A model generated the notes under the pieces. That model did no database searches. It saw nothing but the letters and a program-made list of their open reading frames with translations, and was not told the DNA's origin. The translations under genes were made by a program, and so were the position numbers. This document shows, piece after piece, positions 11,777-22,483 of a stretch of DNA of 64,000 nucleotides; the stretch's first letter is position 1, and every line of letters begins with the position of its first letter. The DNA is from Paraescarpia echinospica (lineage: Eukaryota > Annelida > Polychaeta > Sabellida > Siboglinidae), in contig CM034536.1 of assembly GCA_020002185.1 (NCBI GenBank), forward strand, positions 12,900,713 through 12,964,712, read 5' to 3'.

Positions 11777-12109
11777 GAGCGCTGTAGCGCAGTAGCGATA
11801 CGGCAAGAGCTTCGGATTGTCTACTGAGAGAACCCGGGTTCGAATCCTGCGGTGTCGAACCTTGGGCAAGTTCATTTACTCTACATTGCTTCAGTTCACT
11901 CAGCTGTATGAATGAGTACCTGGCTATAGACAGTGGTGGATATTTGTGTACGAATAGTCTTCGCGCATTAATTGCAGCGTGGCTGAATGGTTCCCAGAGA
12001 AATCGAGATGGTGTTCGATTGAACAGGTCTGCCAGGGAGTAAAGTGTAAAGCGCTTTGAGCAGTCCTGAGGACTGGATACTGTGCTATATAAGAACTTAC
12101 CTTTACTAT
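11777..12109 (+). mobile_element. Full-length tRNA-derived SINE (copy A)
   Basis: The head is tRNA-like, with an A box in ctgtagcgcagtagcgatac and a B box gggttcgaatcc. A middle domain (gggcaagttcatttactcta to atgaatgagtacctggctat) follows. The tail runs through gtaaagcgctttgagcagtc and ends gctatataagaac, similar to tails of many marine-animal SINEs copied by CR1/L2-like LINEs. Fragments of the same family occur at 14093, 15846, 28325, 30865 and 34945 and in copy B. Confidence 0.8.
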
Positions 12110-12411
12110 TTTCCCACAGCGATGACCTCGTCACCTCCGAAAACCGTGACGATAGTGGCGACCTCTACAGTGTAGCTCGTCACACGTCTGGCAAATCAGG
12201 AACAAACGAGCCATATTAAAAGATAGGAGAAATTAAGTAAATTAGCCCAATTTGCCTGAAAATGGGGTTGAAACGAACAAGTATTACTACTTAAGTCTAT
12301 ATACAGATAAGTAGGTGTGAGGCTAATTATATCCATGCGTCAACATGTTCTAAGTTCATATTTATTGGAGTGTTGTTCCCCAAGACGAGTGTGGTCAGGT
12401 AGTGCGACTAA

Positions 12412-12501
12412 CCTATAACACGTACACCACATTAGTTGGACAGCTTTAAAGGTGCACAGCTTTCTGGTCATCTTTGTTTAACGGCAGACGCTATTTTACA
12501 G
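12412..12501 (+). promoter_or_regulatory. Putative promoter and non-coding first exon of the small gene
   Basis: A possible TATA-like ctataacac at 12412 is followed by a block conserved in all three close copies, through agctttctggtcatctttgt to gctattttacag|gtaata at 12501/12502. The donor and conservation fit a leader exon spliced to 12705. Matching donors are at 17362/17363 and 56640/56641. The start site is inferred. Confidence 0.45.
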
Positions 12502-12743
12502 GTAATATACTTTCTAATCACCACGTGGTCAATATATACAATTATTTCGTGAAGCCAAATATGGATATATATATGCGAAGATACTAGTAGTTAGTGCTTT
12601 AAAATATTTGTGCTAATGTTCGTATTTATGATAGTGTATAAGTTATAACAAGCTTAGAGAACTAGTTATTTTAAAAATGTACAATGTAATTGATGTTGTT
12701 TCAGCGAATCACAAAATTATCTCATCAGTTGGAATAATCAAAA

Positions 12744-13355
12744 ATGAAGGTATGTACCTGTATCATTTCACGTAATTGTTTCTTTGAATCACATTTGAAT
12801 ATCTCCTATTTCCATTATGCGAACGTAGTCACGCAACAAACCAACATAAATATATACTTTTGTGTTCAGCATGGACAAGACAAGTGACAAGAATTGTACT
12901 TGAATGAATAACGCCGTTCCCGATATACGGTGTGTCTATTTTCAGGAACCAATAATTTGTGATACTGCATTTTACAGTAATTTTTCATTAATGAGGTTAC
13001 TCACACTTAAAGGGAACGCTCTACCCAAAACGATGCTTTATTTACGATATATTTAAGTGTCGCCAGAAGACGGGTCTCATATGTTTGCGTATGTAACAAG
13101 TGTTCTAATTGATTCTTTCAGCTTCTGTTCGCGATGATGGGCTTTGTCCTGCTGTCATGCCTTCTGGTAACGTGTCAGACCAATGACGCAGAGAACGACT
13201 TAAGAGTAATGTGTTTCTATGGATGTTTGGAGTCGTCCCGTACTTGTCAGAAAACGTGTACGACTAATCCATTAAAACGTTGTGATAATGTGTGCGGCTT
13301 GCTCAAGACGGGTTGCATATACCGATGCATGTTTCCAAAGCTCTTATTTTGCTGA
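12744..13355 (+). CDS. Secreted peptide with four C-x3-C motifs (first copy)
   Basis: Two coding exons: 12744-12749 (Met-Lys, then donor AAG|GTATGT) and 13122-13355 (acceptor ctttcag). The exon containing the start begins at 12705 after gttgtttcag. The join is phase 0 and gives 79 residues. Residues 1-21 (MKLLFAMMGFVLLSCLLVTCQ) form a clear signal peptide. The mature part has cysteines spaced C-x3-C-x6-C-x3-C-x7-C-x3-C-x6-C-x3-C plus a last Cys at the C-terminus. Paired C-x3-C motifs suggest two disulfide-linked helical hairpins. It is slightly basic. The function is unknown; a defence, signalling or venom-like peptide is conceivable. The joined start is preferred because it supplies Met-Lys before the hydrophobic core and is conserved in all copies. 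Confidence 0.8.
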
Positions 13356-13639
13356 GCAGAACCTATGGACCCAATTTTGTTGAACTTCTCTCATTGATGT
13401 CAAATACACGAAATGAAGACACAATCGCCGCCGCCTGTCGATTACCACTGGATATACGTGCCTGACCACCTATCATGATAATGTAATATGAGTTTTATAA
13501 ATGTATATATATATAATATGTATATTCGTTACCTGTTTCTCGAATTCACAGCAATTTAGAACTTTCTCTTGCTAAATGGATCACGCGTGTGAAACTATCT
13601 ATTATAATTTATTGTTGAAACGTTCAAGTCAACTATCCA

Positions 13640-13690
13640 AGACACACAACACACACGCACACGCACGCACGCACACACACACAACACACA
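13640..13690. repeat. CA/CG-rich microsatellite (also about 57786-57835; longer at 21050-21210)
   Basis: Short interrupted (CA)n 3' of the small gene. At the paralogous place the tract is about 160 bases long, with cgcgcgcg and a pure (CA)n core. Confidence 0.85.
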
Positions 13691-13923
13691 TCAACTTTAC
13701 CCAATTGTAAGAATCAAGTATATCGTTGCGAACAACTGTTCAAAGTTACGTAAATATACTTTGTGAAAACGTCCCCTCTGTACCGGTATGTAGCACCCTC
13801 TAGCACCCACCTTCGAACTAAGGACTTGGTTGTTTGGTTTTTGACCTAATCGTGAAGACGATCACTTAGAACCCCCCACGAACTACCAAGTTATACCTTC
13901 CGTAGGATGGGAATGTTTGCTAA

Positions 13924-14043
13924 TGGGATCAATGAGTATGTACGTGAATGTGAGAACTTCTCAAGAGCGCATGCAGTGCGACATGGGATCAATGAGTATG
14001 TACGTGAATGTGAGAACTTCTCAAGAGCGCATGCAATGCGACA
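13924..14043 (+). repeat. 60-bp tandem duplication (also about 58068-58187)
   Basis: Two adjacent 60-base copies starting tgggatcaatgagtatgtac and ending near gcatgcagtgcgaca, differing at one base here. The older paralogous block near 21450 has a single copy, so the duplication arose after that block split. Confidence 0.9.
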
Positions 14044-14092
14044 AGTGCACGGTGCTTGATGTTAGTCACACAACAGTGCCATCTTAACATAA

Positions 14093-14272
14093 TAGACAGA
14101 GGTGGATATGTGTGTACGAATAGTCTTCGCGCATTAATTGCAACGTGGCTGAATGCCTCCAAGAGAAGTCGAGACGGTTTTCGATTGAACAGGTCTGCCA
14201 GGGAGTAAAGTGTAAAGCGCTTTCAGAAGTCCTGATGACTGGATACTGCGCTATATAAGAACTACCTTTTCT
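14093..14272 (+). mobile_element. 5'-truncated SINE (also 58237-58416)
   Basis: Holds only the SINE tail half (gacagaggtggatatgtgtg to gctatataagaact). The paralogous site near 21542 lacks it (cttaacataattgtcactag), which shows a clean insertion after the older tandem duplication. Confidence 0.75.
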
Positions 14273-14880
14273 TACTTTTACTAGATTGAATACAGTTGAT
14301 TGCGAAAGTCGATGTGGCGATGAGATGAGAGGGCTCTTGTAATCTGTAATAATACATAATAAAATTATACGCACGTGAAACCGTTGTTGCGTTTTGCCTT
14401 GAAACGTGCATCAAATCAATGTAGGTAAGACATATTGCACCTTTCAACTTAATAGGAATTATTTTATGAGTAGGCTGTAGGATGCTCTGTATTGTGAAAA
14501 CTGAATATTTTAGGTTTGCCATCCTCGCTAATTGTCTTGTCAAAACGTGTAAGTGTGATTGAACCTGTTATCATCTCGTTGTCTTTCCATTTTTGCCCAT
14601 TGGGATTTGGGCCAATCGTGGCTGTTATTACATGTAATATTCGGTAAGTAGAAGTAATTGTGTGTACCTACTACGGCAGAATCTTAAGGATGGTCGTCAA
14701 TCTTAATATGGCCGGCGGCTCGTGAAAATAGTACAACAGGAAGTTATTGGGATTTCCAGGAACTGCTCTTTGATATGGGTCGCTGGTGTTTCGTTCACTC
14801 AATCACGCCCGCCGAAGACAGCAACGAAATACAACTGATTACGCGAACTTCCGTACATTGCGTAGGGTATATGTCAGTGG

Positions 14881-15270
14881 TTGTACAGTCAACTACCACC
14901 CCCGGTTTGTGATGATGGAACTGTAACTGACAGAAAAAGGATGAGCGACCTGAGGAAAGATGTTATACTGGAATGCAGCCAACCAGGTGAGATGGGCTGG
15001 CCACTTGGCAAGGATGGGTGCAGGCAAACTTGCAAAGAGAGCAGAGGCGGAACAACACCAAAGATGCAGGAGAAGGGAAGGCAACAAGTGAGATGGGAGG
15101 AATGTGTTAGGAAGGACATAAGCGGGGAAGGATGCAATATGGAGAGAGGGGTCTGCTGAGAGGTAGTTATGGAGAGGAAGAACAGATTGAGTGGTTCGAT
15201 AGACCAGACACTCAACACTTTACATGGAACAAGGAGAAAGAACCGATTTAGGATCAATGACATCATTAAT
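14881..15270 (+). pseudogene. LINE C-terminal remnant (copies 59025-59400, 22250-22480)
   Basis: Pieces in different frames read like the C-terminal end of a non-LTR retrotransposon polyprotein: RWAGHLARMGAGKLAKRAEA (copy B), then QVRWEECVRKDI. In the older paralogous block it reads MRWADHLARMDAGKLAKRAEA. Frameshifts between pieces show it is dead. Presence in all three blocks means it was there before the older tandem duplication. Confidence 0.7.
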
Positions 15271-15845
15271 GATTATAAATTGTTCTCTTCTACGTAAAGT
15301 AAACTTTCTCTCGGCATTGTTGGTTCATCATAAGAACTATATTGGTTTGTAGGTGTGAGCTTCTCACCATCGTCGATGGCTTTGACTGGTGGACTTTGAT
15401 CTTTGTGAAGTTGTTGAAGTGTGTTAGTTTACGCGCAGTCACACAAATACCCTATTGAAACGGTTTGGAAGTGATATCACGAGATTAAGTTACTGATCAT
15501 TCGAGACAGTTGAATTACCACTCAGTATGAACAAACACGCAACTACTTAGCTACGCAGTCTGGGCTGTACATCGAGAGCGATTTCGTACATTTGGTATGT
15601 CTTGGATACAGAAGGTTATAAGTGATGTATTATAAATGAACAGGGCTGACATCAGCATGATACCACACACACGCACGCACGCAAGCATGCATGCATGCAT
15701 ACACGCATGAAGCGCAGTGGTGCAGTGTTTCTAAACACTTTTATACCACTTTGTGCTTGTTATATGATTGTTGTGGTGATTCCTCATCTATCCATCCTTT
15801 CAAATATTAAACACACTATTGATCCCAATAATAATTGTCGTGATA

Positions 15846-16052
15846 CCCCACAAAGCTGTATGAATATGTACCTGGCTATAGACAGTGGTGGATTATTGCA
15901 TACGAATAGTCCTCGCGCACTAATTGCAGTGTGGTTGGATGCTTCCCAGAGAAGTCGAAGTGGTTTTCGATTGAACAGGTCCGTCAAGGAGTAAAGTGCA
16001 AAGCGCATTGAGCAGTCCTGAGGACTGGACACTGCGCTATATAAGAAGTTAC
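15846..16052 (+). mobile_element. SINE, 5'-truncated (also about 59995-60200)
   Basis: Begins in the middle domain (gctgtatgaatatgtacctg) and ends gcgctatataagaagttacc, the same family as 11777-12109. Confidence 0.75.
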
Positions 16053-16085
16053 CTTACAATCAGTCTGTTTCTATCCAGTTAATTA

Positions 16086-16265
16086 TGCCATCACCGATAC
16101 TATGAGCCTTGCTTGCGTAGTATTTTTTGTGTGTGGCACATTGTCGAAAGCATTCTGAAAATCTAAATATATAGTATCTACTGGTGAACCCTTATCTAGG
16201 TCTTTTAAAAACATAAGGCATTTGTTAAACATGGTCCCGCATTTAGGAATTCATATTGAGAGGGG
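16086..16265 (-). pseudogene. CR1-like reverse transcriptase fragment (also about 60230-60413)
   Basis: The minus strand reads GSPVDTIYLDFQNAFDNVPH, reverse transcriptase motif A with its catalytic Asp. It closely matches the same motif in the intact-length copy at 18700-18830. The fragment is short and has no open frame. Confidence 0.75.
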
Positions 16266-16346
16266 TTGAGTAGCTTAGTTGCATATACGTCATTTTAGTC
16301 CAGCATGGTGCAGTTCCGGACATGTTTCACTTGCAGTCTGAATATC

Positions 16347-17139
16347 AGTATACTAAATGATTTGGTTTATATTACTTCGTGAAAACATAAACAAAAAAGG
16401 TGTAAAGAAAATCAATAATTTGCATGCTGTCAGGATTGAACCGGCGTCGCCCGATTGTAAAACAAACGCCAATGAACCAACGCGTTTACCAAGTGAGCTA
16501 TCACGGCCGGCAGAAATTCGCTGACTGATTTCAGTTGTTATGATAACTTGTACAACTCCTTCATATATCGATATTCCAGTGATATTATGAGATTATACAC
16601 GTTACTTTATGTAGCTGGATACACTATATGTTTGCTATGTATGTTTATTGATGTAGATTATCTCCCGTTGGTTGCATTCGATATAATTATTCTGAAAACG
16701 AGCCCAAGCTCGGCGAAACTTAGTCGACTTGTAAGCCCATTCGCATACGTTGTTTTGAATAAAATTCGATTCATGTGGAACCGTAAGATAACCTTTTGTT
16801 CCTCTATGATGACTAGTGTTTGTATTACGTCGGAAAATTGCATAATAACTCATTCTGACGCTCGTTTCGACCCAAAAACTATACTTGTAAACATGCTCTG
16901 AATGCATGGAAAGGGTCGGCCTGATGCGAGTTTGAGTCATAAGTGACGTCACATCTCGGCATCCCGAAAAGCGCGCCAAAAATATGCATATTCGAAAATG
17001 TCCGGATGTACAGCATAAAATGTGGAATTTATAATTCATTGAATTTTTTTCATTTTTTTTGCTTGGTGGACGTGGAAATAGATAGCAGGATGTAATGTAA
17101 CATGAATTCAAGCAATATATGTTTTTATTCCCTTTAAGT
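16347..17139 (-). mobile_element. About 800-bp unclassified mobile element, inverted insertion
   Basis: Reverse-complement copy of 5417-6210. It sits exactly between the end of the segmental duplication and the start of the tandemly duplicated block at 17140. The right junction reads cctttaagtct; the matching place upstream of the first gene copy reads acttaagtct. Insertion at or near a TTAA is possible. Confidence 0.65.
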
Positions 17140-17601
17140 CTACATGCAGATAAGTAGGAGTGAGGCTAATTATATTCATGCGTCAACATCTTCTAAATTC
17201 ATATTTAGAGGAGTGTTGTTCACCAAGACGAGTGTGGTCAGGTAGGGCGACATAACCTATAATACTTACCGCGTCAACATCACATTAGCTGGGCATAGAG
17301 TTAGCTTTACAGGTGCACAGCTTTCTGGTCATCTTTGTTTAACGGCAGACGCTATTTTACAGGTAATACTTTCAAATCACCACGTGGTCAATATATATAA
17401 GTATTTCGTGAAGCCAAAATATGGATATATATGCGAAGATACTAGTAGTTAGTGCTTTAAACTATTTGTGCTAGTGATCGTATTTATGATAGTGTATAAG
17501 TTGTAACAGGCTTAGATAACTACTTATTTTAAATATGTACAATGTATTTGATGTTGTTTCAGCGAATCACAAAACTGTTTAATCAGTTGCAATAATCGAA
17601 C

Positions 17602-20491
17602 ATGAAGGTATGTACCTGTATCATTTTACGTAATTGTTTCGTTGAATCACATTTGAACATCTTAGTGGAAAGGGAGCAGCAGTATTCTCAGCGAATCTGC
17701 TGCGATCTATTGACAGTGGGACAGGTTACATCTATTTAAACTAGATTCGCAGGGGGGACTCGCAGAAAAGCCTGAAACTGGAGGCATAGATAAAGACAAC
17801 ACAAATAAATCAGCAAATAACAGTCTGGAAAACTCTTCTGAAGCTGGATATAAATGTGTTTGTTTAAATGCAAGGAGTATAGTAAACAAAAGAAATGAAC
17901 TAAACATTATGGTATAAGATATTGACCCTCACGTAATAGGTATAACAAAATCATGGGCCAACACAGATATATCAGATGCCGAATTGGGACTGACAGGATA
18001 TGTAATGTTTAGGAAAGATAGATTAGGAAGAAAGGGAGGTGGAGTTACTTTATATATTAAAGAATCTATCCAGGCTTATGAAATAAAATAGAAAGAGAAG
18101 CATATTACAGCTACAGCTGAAATTAGAAATTCAAAGAGAAGCTATGAACAAAAATTAGCTAATAATATAAAACATGACAGCAAGAGTTTTTATGCGTATG
18201 TTCGAAGCAAACAGAAAGTTCAGGATAATGTCGGTTCTCTAGAAGATAGTGCTGGAAATATAATATCAGAGGGATTCTTAATGGCAGAAGACCTGAATGA
18301 GTATTTTAGTTCAGTGTTTACCAGAGAAGATATTAGTTCACTGCCACTACCAGAGGCTCAGTTCAAGCGGGCAGATTTAGACTATTTAGGAAGGATAATA
18401 AATCACCTGGAGTGGATGGGATTCCGCCCAAACTACTATTGGAAATTGTAGAACAAATTAGCGTACCGCTTGCAACAGTTTTCAATTTATTATTAGAAGA
18501 GGGAGTGGTTCCTTTAGAATGGAAAGATGCAAACATTTGAGAAAAGGTTTGAGAAAGAAGTCAGAGAACTATAGACCAGTGAGTTTAACATCAGTGATTT
18601 GCAAATTATTACAAAGACTAATTAAAGATCACATGGTGGATTTTTTTGTTAAACAGAACTTAATAAACCCATCTCAACATGGGTTTTTAAGAGCGAGGTC
18701 ATGCTTAACAAATATGTTATGTTTTTTGGAAGACATCACTAAGTGGGTAGATGAGGGATCACCAGTAGATATCATCTACTTAGATTTTCAAAAAACTTTC
18801 GACAAAGTACCACATCAAAGATTACTGCTTAAACTAAAGGTCCGTGGCATAGGAAATGGTATAATAAACTGGATAGAAAAATGGCTGATTGACAGAAGAC
18901 AACGTGTAGTAGTTGATGGGGAGGCTTCAAACTGGAAATCGGTATTTAGTGGGGTACCACAGGCATCAGTAATATGACCTATATTATTCTTAATATATAA
19001 CAACGATTTGGATGATGAAATAACAAGCAAGGTGTTGAAATTTGCAGATGATACAAAAGTGTTTAGAAGGATTAAAAGTGGTGGAGATAGACAGCATTTA
19101 CAAGATGGTCTTGACAGGTTGATCAAATGGTCTGAAAAGTGGCAAATGCCGTTCAATTTTGGGAAATGTAAATGCCTCCACACATGCACACATGGGAACG
19201 AAGATGTATAATATACAATGGGGGGTACTGTACTAAGTACTACTGTAAAAGAAAAGGACTTAAGGTTAACCATTAGAGTTGATATGAAGGTTTCAGAGCA
19301 GTGCGGAATTGCAGCTTCAAAGGGAAATAAAATCCTTGGATTAATTAGGCGAAATATAGCGTATAAGGAAAAAGAACTAATAATACCGCTGTACAAAACA
19401 ATAGTGAGGCCTCATTTAGAATATTGTATACAAGCATGGAGGCCATATCACAAGAAGGACATAGCTATGCTAGAAAGAATACAGAGGATAGCGACTAAAA
19501 TAATACCAAAATTGAGGGATCTTTGTTATGAAATTCGCATAAAAGAATGTGGTTTAACAACACTAGAGACCAGGAGATTGAGAGGACATCAGATAGAAGT
19601 GTTTAAAATAATGAATGGTTATGAAAATATTGATAGAAATATTTTTACTTAGCAAAGGAGCAGCATAGATTAGATATAAGAAAGTTCCAATTTCCACAAA
19701 GGGCTGTAAATGAATGGAACAGATTATCTGCTGATTGCGTGGGTGCTAGTAGCGTGAATATGTTTTAAAATAAAATCGACAAATACCTCAGAAGAGCGGG
19801 ATACACATAGATAATAGGGTTGGACTCTCGATAAGCCAAAGGGCTTCCTTGTCCACCTGTCACTTAGAGTTAATTCTCTGGGTGGCAATTTTTTTAAATC
19901 TTGTTAAATATCTCCTATTTACATTATCCGAACGTAGTCACGCCACAAACCAACATAAATATATACCTTTGGGTTCTGCTTGGACAAGACTTGTGACAAG
20001 AATTGTAATTGAATGAAGAAAGCCGTCCCCGATATACCGTGTGTCTATTTTCAGGAACCAATAATTTGTGATACTGCATTTTACAGTAATTTTTCATTAA
20101 TGAGGTTACTCACACTTAAAGGGAACCCTCTACCCCAAACGATGCTTTATTTACGATATATTTAAGTGTCGCCAGAAGATGGGTCTCATATGTTTTCGTA
20201 CATAACAAGTGTTCTAATTGATTCTTTCAGCTTCTGTTCGCGATGATGGGCTTTGTCCTGCTGTCATGCCTTCTGGTAACGTGTCAGGCCAATGACGCAG
20301 AGAACGACTTAAGAGTAATGTGTTTCTATGGATGTTTGGAGTCGTCCCGTACTTGTCAGAAAACGTGTACGACTAATCCATTAAAACGTTGTGAAAAAGT
20401 GTGCGGCTTGCTCAAGACGGGTTGCATATACAGATGCATGTTTCCAAAGCTCTTACTTACTGAGCAGAACCTATGGACACAGTTTTGTTGA
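17602..20491 (+). CDS. Secreted peptide with four C-x3-C motifs (second copy, altered C-terminus)
   Basis: Start exon is 17563-17607 (ATG at 17602, Met-Lys, donor AAG|GTATGT); last exon is 20231-20491 after ctttcag. The 2,623-base intron is enlarged by a LINE. The signal peptide and the eight-Cys core match the first copy except QAND for QTND and CEKV for CDNV. A single-base deletion after CTCTTA shifts the end, so the protein loses the terminal FC and gains LTEQNLWTQFC, which by chance again ends in Cys. Predicted length is 88 residues. It could be a working paralogue or an early pseudogene; splicing across the LINE is unproven. Confidence 0.7.
17663..19905 (+). mobile_element. CR1-like non-LTR retrotransposon, 5'-truncated, in an intron
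   Basis: Contains reverse transcriptase blocks in order: SENYRPVSLTSVICKLLQRL, DIIYLDFQKTFDKVPH, GVPQASVI then a stop, KFADDTKVFR (catalytic FADD), and the thumb region IVRPHLEYCIQAWRP. Stops and frame breaks near 18976 and 19211 make it inactive. The 3' end has a short untranslated tail with aagccaaagggcttccttgt and ends in ttaaatcttgtt. An imperfect 8-base repeat (gaacatct at 17655, aaatatct at 19906) and the empty site in the first gene copy mark the insertion. Confidence 0.88.
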
Positions 20492-21162
20492 ACTACTCTC
20501 ATTGATGTCAAATACACGAAATGAAGACACAACCGCCGCCGCCTGTCGACTACAACTGGATATATACGTGCCTGACCACCTATCATGATATTGTAATATG
20601 TATTTTATAAATGTATATATATATATATATATTTGTTACCTGTTTCTCGAATTCACTGCAATTTATAACTTTCTCTTGCTAAATGGATATTTTAATTTAT
20701 TGTTGAAACGTTCGTTCCGGTGCACAAACCATTTTCAACACGGGAATATATTATGATGTATTTTCAACAACAACTGCATGTAACTTTCGAAAGTTGAAAA
20801 GTTATGTTATTTATATGTCTTTTGGGTTCATAAGTTAAAATGTAAACTCTTCATCTAGTACTTATAACCAACACTGTGTGCTGAAATGATGTCACTGTTG
20901 TGCTAGTTTGCTAGTTCCGTTGACTTCTCAGGATGCCAAAAACGTAAGCTCTACATCGAAGCGACTGAAACGGTGCATGCTTTAAAATGTTGCTTAATAT
21001 TCCAAAGTCAACTATCCAACTGATGAGTCGTGTGCTCGCGCATACTCATGCACGCGTTCACGCACACACAAAAGAAAAAATAAACAGATTCACACACTCC
21101 CATATACACACACACCTACTCACGCTAATACACGCGCACAGACACGCGCGCGCGCACACACA

Positions 21163-21201
<39 letters not shown>

Positions 21202-22483
21202 CCCATCAACTGTTCCCAATTGTAGGAATCACGCATAGCGTTGCGAACAACTGTTCGATGTTACGCAAATATAGTTTGTGAAAACATCTCCTGCGTAGAC
21301 AATCTGTGTACCGATATGTAGCGCCCTCTAGCACACACCATCGAACTAAGGACTTGGTTGTTTGCTTTCTGACCTAATCATGAAGACCATCACTTAGAAC
21401 CCCCACGAACTACCGAGTTATCCCTTCCGTAGGATGGGAACGTTGGCTAATGGGATTAATGCGTATGTACGTGAATGTGAATGTTTTTCAAGATCATGTG
21501 AACAGTGCTTGATGTTAGTCACACAATAGTGCCATCTTAACATAATTGTCACTAGGTTGAATACAGTTGATTGCGGAAGTTGATGTGGCGATGAGATGAG
21601 AGAGCTCTTGTAATCTGTAATAAAACATAATAAAATTATACGCACGTGAAACCGTTGTTACGTTTTGCCTCGAAACGTGCATCAAATCTATGTAGGTAAG
21701 ACATATTGCAGCTTTCAACTTAATAGGTGGTCACAGGATTTTTTATGAGTAGGCTGTAGGATGTTCTGTGTTGTGAAAACTGAACATTTTAGAATTACCA
21801 TCCTCGCGAGATAGGGACCCTGGCTAATCGTCTTGTCAAAACGTGTAAGTGTGACTGAACCTGTTATCATCTCGTTGCCTTTCCATTTTGGCCCATAAAG
21901 ATTTGGGCCAATCGTGGCTGTTATTACATGTAATATTCGGTAAGTAGAAGTAATTGTGTGTACCTATTACGGCAGAATCATAAGGATGGTCGTCAATCTT
22001 AATATGGCCGGCGGCTCGTGAGAATAGTACAACAGGAAGTTATTGGGATTTCCAGGAACTGCTCTTTGATATGGGTCGCTGGTGTTTCGTTCACCCAATC
22101 ACGCCCGCCGAAGACAGCAACTGGAACAAAATACAACTGATTACGCGAACTTCCATATTTTGCGTGGGGGATATGTCAGGGGCAGTACAGTTAATTATCA
22201 CGCCTGGTTTGTGGGGATGGACTTTATGCGAATGAACTGTAACTTACTTAGGTGGACAGAAAAAGGATGAGCGACCTAAGGAAAGTGGTTAGGTTGGAAT
22301 GCAGCCAACCAGGAAGACTGGTGAGAAGCCGGATGAGATGGGCAGACCACTTGGCAAGGATGGATGCAGGCAAACTTGCAAAGAGAGCAGAGGCGGACAA
22401 CACCAAAGATGCAGGAGAAGGGGAAGGCAGCAACTGAGATGGGAGACATGTGTTAGGAAGAACATAAGCGGGGGAGGATGAAA

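Larger units (their letters stand above)
12286..15625 (+). repeat. Older tandem duplication, first unit
   Basis: Aligns with 17140-25728 over the small gene and its flanks at roughly 90% or more by eye. Compared with that unit, this one has an extra SINE (14093-14272) and an extra 60-base tandem copy, and lacks the two LINE insertions. Confidence 0.85.
1..16346 (+). repeat. Segmental duplication, copy A (starts before the window)
   Basis: Bases from position 1 match copy B from 47931 in the same orientation with only a few substitutions per few hundred bases. The match covers the hairpin element, broken alkaline phosphatase exon, Penelope insert, minisatellite, SINEs and one small secreted-peptide gene. 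Main differences: the minisatellite is about 3.8 kb longer here, and a 24-base stretch near 2109-2132 is missing from copy B. The left edge is outside the window. The right edge lies near 16346, where an inverted element begins. Confidence 0.95.
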
